This document shows, one piece after another, positions 32,107 to 36,506 of a DNA stretch of 36,506 nucleotides. The DNA is from Stephanodiscus triporus (lineage: Eukaryota > Bacillariophyta > Thalassiosirophyceae > Thalassiosirales > Thalassiosiraceae). The stretch spans positions 1 through 36,506 of the forward strand of contig JALLAZ010000159.1 of NCBI GenBank assembly GCA_036939755.1. Direction: 5' to 3'. The position numbers and the translations under genes were made by a program. The first letter of the stretch is position 1. Each line of letters starts with the position of its first letter. The notes below the pieces were generated by a model. That model did no database searches and was not told the DNA's origin. It saw only the letters and a program-made list of their open reading frames with translations.

Positions 32107-32269
32107 TTAATATATTAATGCATGCAGGGGAAGATATCGCCGAATAGGCTATCAACACCTGATGAGTCAACAGGCAGCAGTGGGTTGAGGAATGCCCACG
32201 GCGGGATGTGGCGGAAGAGGCCGTGGATGATTTTACAAAGGAAAGGGAGATCCACCTAGCAAGGGATTC

Positions 32270-33075
32270 AGATCGGCAATCAGCGAGATTGCAAACAACA
32301 CATTCAACACGGGCCAAAATCAATTTGTGGCTCAGTTCACGCAATTGGGAAAAACGTGGCCAACTACCTACAGCGCACGGCACCGGACGAGGGATATCTC
32401 ATGGCGGAGACCGAACAACAAGAGCAGCTGCACATCGCCATGGAAGGGAATGACAACCAAGAGGAGCCAGAGACAGGGCACCAGTTCTTACACGTCAGCA
32501 TGCTGCAGGCAGACGAGATGCCAAAAAACAGGGCGTACTTTGACGGTTGCTCAACGGTGATGGCGTTCAAGAGCAAGGATTATCTTGAGAACATCAGGTT
32601 GGTGAAATGAGGGGTGAGAATTAACTGTACTAACTCAGGAGTCATGCAAACCAAGGAATTCGGAGACTACAGCTCCATGAACATATGGTACATCCCTGAT
32701 GGGATCGCTAACATATTTTCCATGAATGAGCTAGAGAAGAAGCATCATATCACCTACGATAGCTGGGACGGTTACTACATTGTCCACATCACAAATGGAG
32801 AAGTACAATTCCATAAAGATGAAAATGGCCTTCCGTACATTGATTTGGATGGATCCTCTGAAGACGCTGCAGCAATGCTCGTGCAGACAGGATCAGATGA
32901 TGCCGCCAACATGCTCGTGCAGACGGTGTGCAGGAATTACAAGGGATACACCAAGAGGGAGATTCTACAAGCAAAGGAGGCAAGATGCGCGATGGGGATG
33001 ATCGGATGCCCCAGCAAACAAGATTTCAAGGGGGTGGTAAGAGCAAACATGATACACAACTGCCCCATCGCATGA
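32270..33075 (+). pseudogene. copia gag C-terminus and protease relic
   Basis: One frame reads NNTFNTGQNQFVAQFTQLGK, then NYLQRTAPDEGYLMAET (gag end). The protease core follows as RAYFDGCSTVM, with the expected D-x-C/S-S/T-T signature and one in-frame TGA after NIRLVK (32608-32610). Next come DYSSMNIWYIPDGIANIFSM and the LPYIDLD block. The end, NYKGYTKREILQAKEARCAMGMIGCPS, is the start of the linker to integrase. The nucleic-acid-binding knuckle and most of gag are absent. Confidence 0.75.
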
Positions 33076-33084
33076 TTGACATCA

Positions 33085-34419
33085 CTAACGCCCACGACAT
33101 TTGAGGCCCTGACCTTGCAAGCATAAGAGGAAAGATGGTGTGATGGATGCTGGCACAGTAAAAGCTGATTACGTTGCGGTGCCACAGTCGATTATTGATT
33201 GGAATAAGACGGTGACGATGGCGGCCGATTTTTTTTTGGATGGGGCGGTGTTCCTACTAACTGTATCACGGCAGATCAAGTTTATCATGGCAGAGTACGT
33301 TGCTAGCCATACAGCTAAAAGTTGAAGCACTCACATGGAACGTTTCATAGAAGTATATTAGAGAGCTGGATTTAATGTACGCACAATCATGATGAACGGG
33401 GAGTTTGATATGATAAAGGACTTGATGTCACAGGTCGTATGCAACACAACAGCTGCAAAAGAACATGTCAGCGAGGCTGAATGTAGCATCGAATGATCAA
33501 GGAGAGGACGCGTGGGATAATGGGAATGCTCCCCTTTGATTACATGCCAAAACAATTGAAAATGGAGATATATACTTTGTCGTCTTGTGGCTGAATGCAT
33601 TTCTGGCAATGACAGGTGTATCACAAATGTATTCTCCGAGAGAGCTTCTTGTGCGATGGAAGCTGGACTATGCTCTGCATTGTAAAGTCCTCCCAGGGAC
33701 ATACTGCGAGGTTCATGATGAACCTTTGCCATCAAACTCTATGACTCCTTGCACTCACCCATGCATCACCTGTGGGCCAACGGGGAACCTGCAAGGGAGT
33801 GTAAAATTTTATTGCATCACCACAGGTCAGATCCTCAAGCAAAGAAACTGGACCAAGTTACCAATGCCGGACAACATAATCAAGAAAGTGATCGAATCGG
33901 ACTGAGCGAACATCAGGGACGAGAATTCCGCTTTGTGAACAGATCTGGGGAGCCATATGAATGGACTGATACAGTCCCGGAAGATGATCCGGAGTTTCAA
34001 GGTCTTCTCGAGGAAGAGGCACCATTTCCAGACATAAGTGCAAGGTTTCCAGGAGTGCCTCTTGAACACAATAGAGAGACCTTTGAGGCCATGACAGAAG
34101 ACCCAAGCCCGACTTTGATGAGTTAGCTGTGGCAGCCTTAGAGAATGTAGGGATCGACACGGCCGACAGGCTGCAGGTCGCAGGAGAGGCCGCGCCAGCC
34201 CTTCCTCCTGATGTCCCATGTTTGGTCGAAGCCAAGCCGGATGAGATTGTGTATGACATCACGTTTGACCTGCCAGATATGGGGCTAGTTCCTGGGGCTG
34301 TTCCCCCTGACAACATGCTCCCGGCAATACTGGTGCACCTGCACAGGCTTTTGATGCTACCGCAGATCTGGACAACGAGGGATCACATCGATATCCCACA
34401 TGATCTCACAGAAGTGTAG
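33085..34419 (+). pseudogene. copia integrase relic
   Basis: Heavily broken. GPDLASIRGKMV is readable at about 33100, then VPQSIIDWNKTVTMAADFFLDG (33140-33325, the DDE region start) and FNVRTIMMNGEF. A longer open piece, 33585-33905, carries NAFLAMTGVSQMYSPREL and CEVHDEPLPSNSM...GPTGNLQG, a typical copia integrase C-terminus. After a frameshift, 33749-34126 and 34129-34419 hold the acidic linker to the reverse transcriptase. The catalytic triad is not intact. Confidence 0.7.
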
Positions 34420-36290
34420 TGAGCAATCAGCCATATGACAACTATGCACCAAGAATGCAATTCTTACAGCTTGGTGCTCTCAGAGCGATGACCAATATAG
34501 CAATGCCTGGCAACATAGGCGAACACCTACATGCGACCACTTCAGATGCAGCAGAGGAAGTGGACGAGACGGAACACGTTGTGGATGCGGAACTCACGAC
34601 CAAGAGTGAAGATGAGATGGCAGTATGGGGATACATAATGATGCAGCACAACCTCAAACTGGGGCCGCGGAAGTTTGGACAAAGAGGTGCAAAGGCAGCG
34701 GTATCAGAACTTACTCAACTGCATATTATGGACACATGGGCAGTTATGGATCCTGGACAGCTAACAAAGGAAGACAGGACAAAAGCGCTGTCGTCATTAC
34801 TGTTTTTGAAAGAGAAATGCTGTGGAAAGATCAAGGGGCGAGCCTGCATAAATGGGACACCAAAACGGGTGTACATCTCGAAAGAGGAAGCGGCATTGCT
34901 GACGGTATCCACTGAATTCATGTTCATCACTGCAGCGGTGGCTGCAAGCGAGAAGCGACACGTGCAGTGCTATGACATGCCAAGTGCATTCATAAACACG
35001 TACGTGGATGAGAGCGTACTGATGGTGCTAAAAGGGGAGCTGGTGGAGATGATGGTTCACATTGTGTGGCAGATATAATTGGAAACACATTATGGTGAAA
35101 AAAAAGGGAACGCCAGTGCTGTATGTGAAACTACAGAAGGCACTTTACGGACTAATGAGGGCCAGCCTATTGTTCTACCAAAAACTGCAAAAGGAACTTG
35201 AGGCATATGGATTCGTTGTGAACCCTTACGATCCGTGCATAGCAAACAAGAACGTCGGTGATGGAGAACAGCTCACGATAATATGGCATGTGGACGATCT
35301 AATGATGTCGTGCACAGTGGATTTTGAGTTGACGAAGCTATCGTGCTACCTGACAAAGACATACAGGCCCAAGCTGACAATGCACCTTGGACAAAAGCAT
35401 GACTACCTGGGGATGGACCTGGAGTTCCGCGAGGATGGAGATCTTGACGTGTCGATGGTGAAATTCCTGAAAGGAGTCATAGAAGAATTCCCTGAGCTAA
35501 TCGTTGGGAAAGCAGCAACTCCAGCGGGAGACAGGCTGTTTGACATCCATGATAAAAAGGACGCAAGACTCCTGGATGAAGAAAGGGCAGTGGCGTTCCA
35601 CCATACCATTGTGCAACTGCTATTCATGGCAACAAGAGCACACAGAGACATACAAATGACGGTGGCCTTCCTGACGACGAGGGTGAAGTCGCCAGATGAG
35701 GATGACTGGGACTGGGGGAAAATGAAGCGAGTGCTAAGATACTTAAACGGAACAAAGTATTTGAAGCTCAGGATAAGTGTGAATGACTGGGGAATTTTGA
35801 AATGGTACGATGATGGCTCACACAACGTACACTTGGATTGCAAAGGGCATGCAGGTGCTATGTTCACATTGGGAGATGGAGCGGTGTTGAGCTACTCAAG
35901 GAAGGTTAAGCTCAATACGAGGAGTTCGACGGAGACCGAGTTGGTTGGAGCGGACATGTATATGCCCAAGATGCTCTGGTCCTTGTACTTCATGCAGAGC
36001 CAGGGGTACAACATCAACATGGAAATTGTGGAACTGTTCCAAGATAACAAGAGTATGGAGTTACTGATGAAAAATGGATGATTCTTGAGTGAAAAAAAAC
36101 CAAGCACATCAAAGCAAAGTTTTTCTTTATCAAGGATAGAATTGACACAGGGAAAGTGAAGGTGACTTACTGTCCGACTGGAGATGTGGACAGACATACT
36201 GACAAAGCCACTGCAGGGGAGGGCTTTCAGATTGATGAGATCAAAGCTGGTGAACTGCAGTGTGAACTATGAAGATGAACTGTCAAAGGA
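34419..36290 (+). pseudogene. copia reverse transcriptase and RNase H relic
   Basis: ORF 34419-35078 holds the N-terminal RT (MMQHNLKLGPRKFGQRG, SSLLFLKEKCCGKIKGRACING, and the DMPSAFINTYVDE block containing the first catalytic Asp). A frameshift at about 35062-35078 leads into 35062-36081 with LYVKLQKALYGLMRASLLFYQ, NPYDPCIANK and the catalytic WHVDDLMMS. RNase H follows: KWYDDGSHNVH, LNTRSSTETELVGA and LFQDNKSMELL. It stops at 36081, but the tail continues after the stop (KHIKAKFFFIKDRI, then DILTKPLQG near 36190-36215). Despite the breaks, most catalytic residues are readable, so decay is moderate. Confidence 0.83.
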
Positions 36291-36404
36291 AGAGAAGAAC
36301 CAGAGGCAGAAGATTGCAGCAAGAGCAGACCAGAAACAGGACAAGCTGAAACCAGTGACTGGGAGAGTGAGCTCGCGGGCTCCCACCCAGACACTGCAGG
36401 AGTG

Positions 36405-36506
36405 TGTTGGGAGACCACAACTATTGGGGGCGACGAACAGACAACTAGTTGGAGCTCCCCAAATACAAGAAAGGACAAGAAAGAATTGAACTTATAAGAG
36501 TCCAAG
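36405..36506 (+). repeat. 3' LTR of the copia element, truncated by window end
   Basis: Begins TGTTGGGAGACCACAAC and matches the 5' LTR over all 102 visible bases with about seven differences. It retains the canonical TG end. No clear polypurine tract lies directly before it; a GA-rich stretch occurs at 36275-36320. Confidence 0.85.

Larger units (their letters stand above)
31856..36506 (+). mobile_element. Inactive Ty1/copia LTR retrotransposon, 3' end beyond window
   Basis: LTR starts lie at 31856 and 36405, 4549 bases apart. Between them, in copia order, are gag C-terminus and protease, integrase, reverse transcriptase and RNase H. Almost every domain is interrupted by stops or frameshifts, and gag is mostly missing, so the copy is dead and internally shortened. 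The roughly 102 comparable LTR bases differ at about seven sites, mostly transitions, implying an insertion that is neither fresh nor ancient. Target-site duplication cannot be checked because the 3' LTR is cut off. Domain order and motifs match diatom copia (CoDi-type) elements. Confidence 0.88.

Noticed and set aside
1..36506. tRNA genes
   Set aside because: By eye, no B-box-like GGTTCGAATCC with a matching acceptor stem was found on either strand; a tRNAscan-SE run would be needed to exclude intron-containing tRNAs.

Overview
This is a nuclear window from a eukaryotic alga, most likely a diatom; I favour a centric diatom but cannot prove the order. The grounds are GT-AG introns of about 70-300 bases, two predicted proteins that begin with a signal peptide followed by an S/T-S-A-F motif (the stramenopile plastid-import signature), a GIY-YIG Penelope-like retroelement and a degraded Ty1/copia element of the types common in diatoms, and compact genes separated by AT-rich, repeat-laden spacers. 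No prokaryotic operon, CRISPR array, rRNA or convincing tRNA was seen.

Layout. 1-1181 (+): three-exon RRM RNA-binding protein. 1902-2396 (-): small plastid-targeted protein of unknown function. 2540-5260: non-coding, with a 27-bp hairpin minisatellite, poly-G runs and an 88-bp-spaced duplication. 5260-7070 (+): decayed Penelope-like element (RT, GIY-YIG nuclease). 7379-9007 (+): membrane-anchored E1/ThiF-type tRNA ct6A dehydratase (TCD/TcdA family). 9252-9950 (-): 2H cyclic phosphodiesterase. 10117-10470 (+): small single-pass membrane protein. 10723-17099 (-): four-exon PDS5 cohesin regulator of about 1931 residues. 17100-21500: AT-rich spacer with two transposase relics (an unidentified family and a MULE) and a degenerate minisatellite. 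21504-25405 (+): two-exon PPR-SMR protein with a plastid presequence. 25768-26966 (+): DEDDy 3'-5' exonuclease with an apparent frameshift. 27147-29870 (+): six-exon chromodomain DNA cytosine-5 methyltransferase. 29871-31850: spacer with a diverged duplication and a broken minus-strand reading frame. 31856-36506 (+): inactive Ty1/copia retrotransposon whose 3' LTR runs off the window.

The host genes do not form an operon-like system, but themes recur. TCD and the cyclic phosphodiesterase both belong to families acting on tRNA or tRNA-splicing products and are convergent neighbours. The PPR-SMR protein and the exonuclease are consecutive nucleic-acid-processing genes. PDS5 and the chromodomain methyltransferase act on chromatin, and the methyltransferase is followed directly by TE-rich DNA of the kind such enzymes silence. 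Most host genes share a strong 5'-to-3' composition gradient: first exons are CpG- and (GAC/GTC)n-rich and encode Ser or Asp tracts, while 3' parts are near-neutral in composition. Splice junctions were assigned by hand from motif continuity and GT-AG consensus, not from transcript data.
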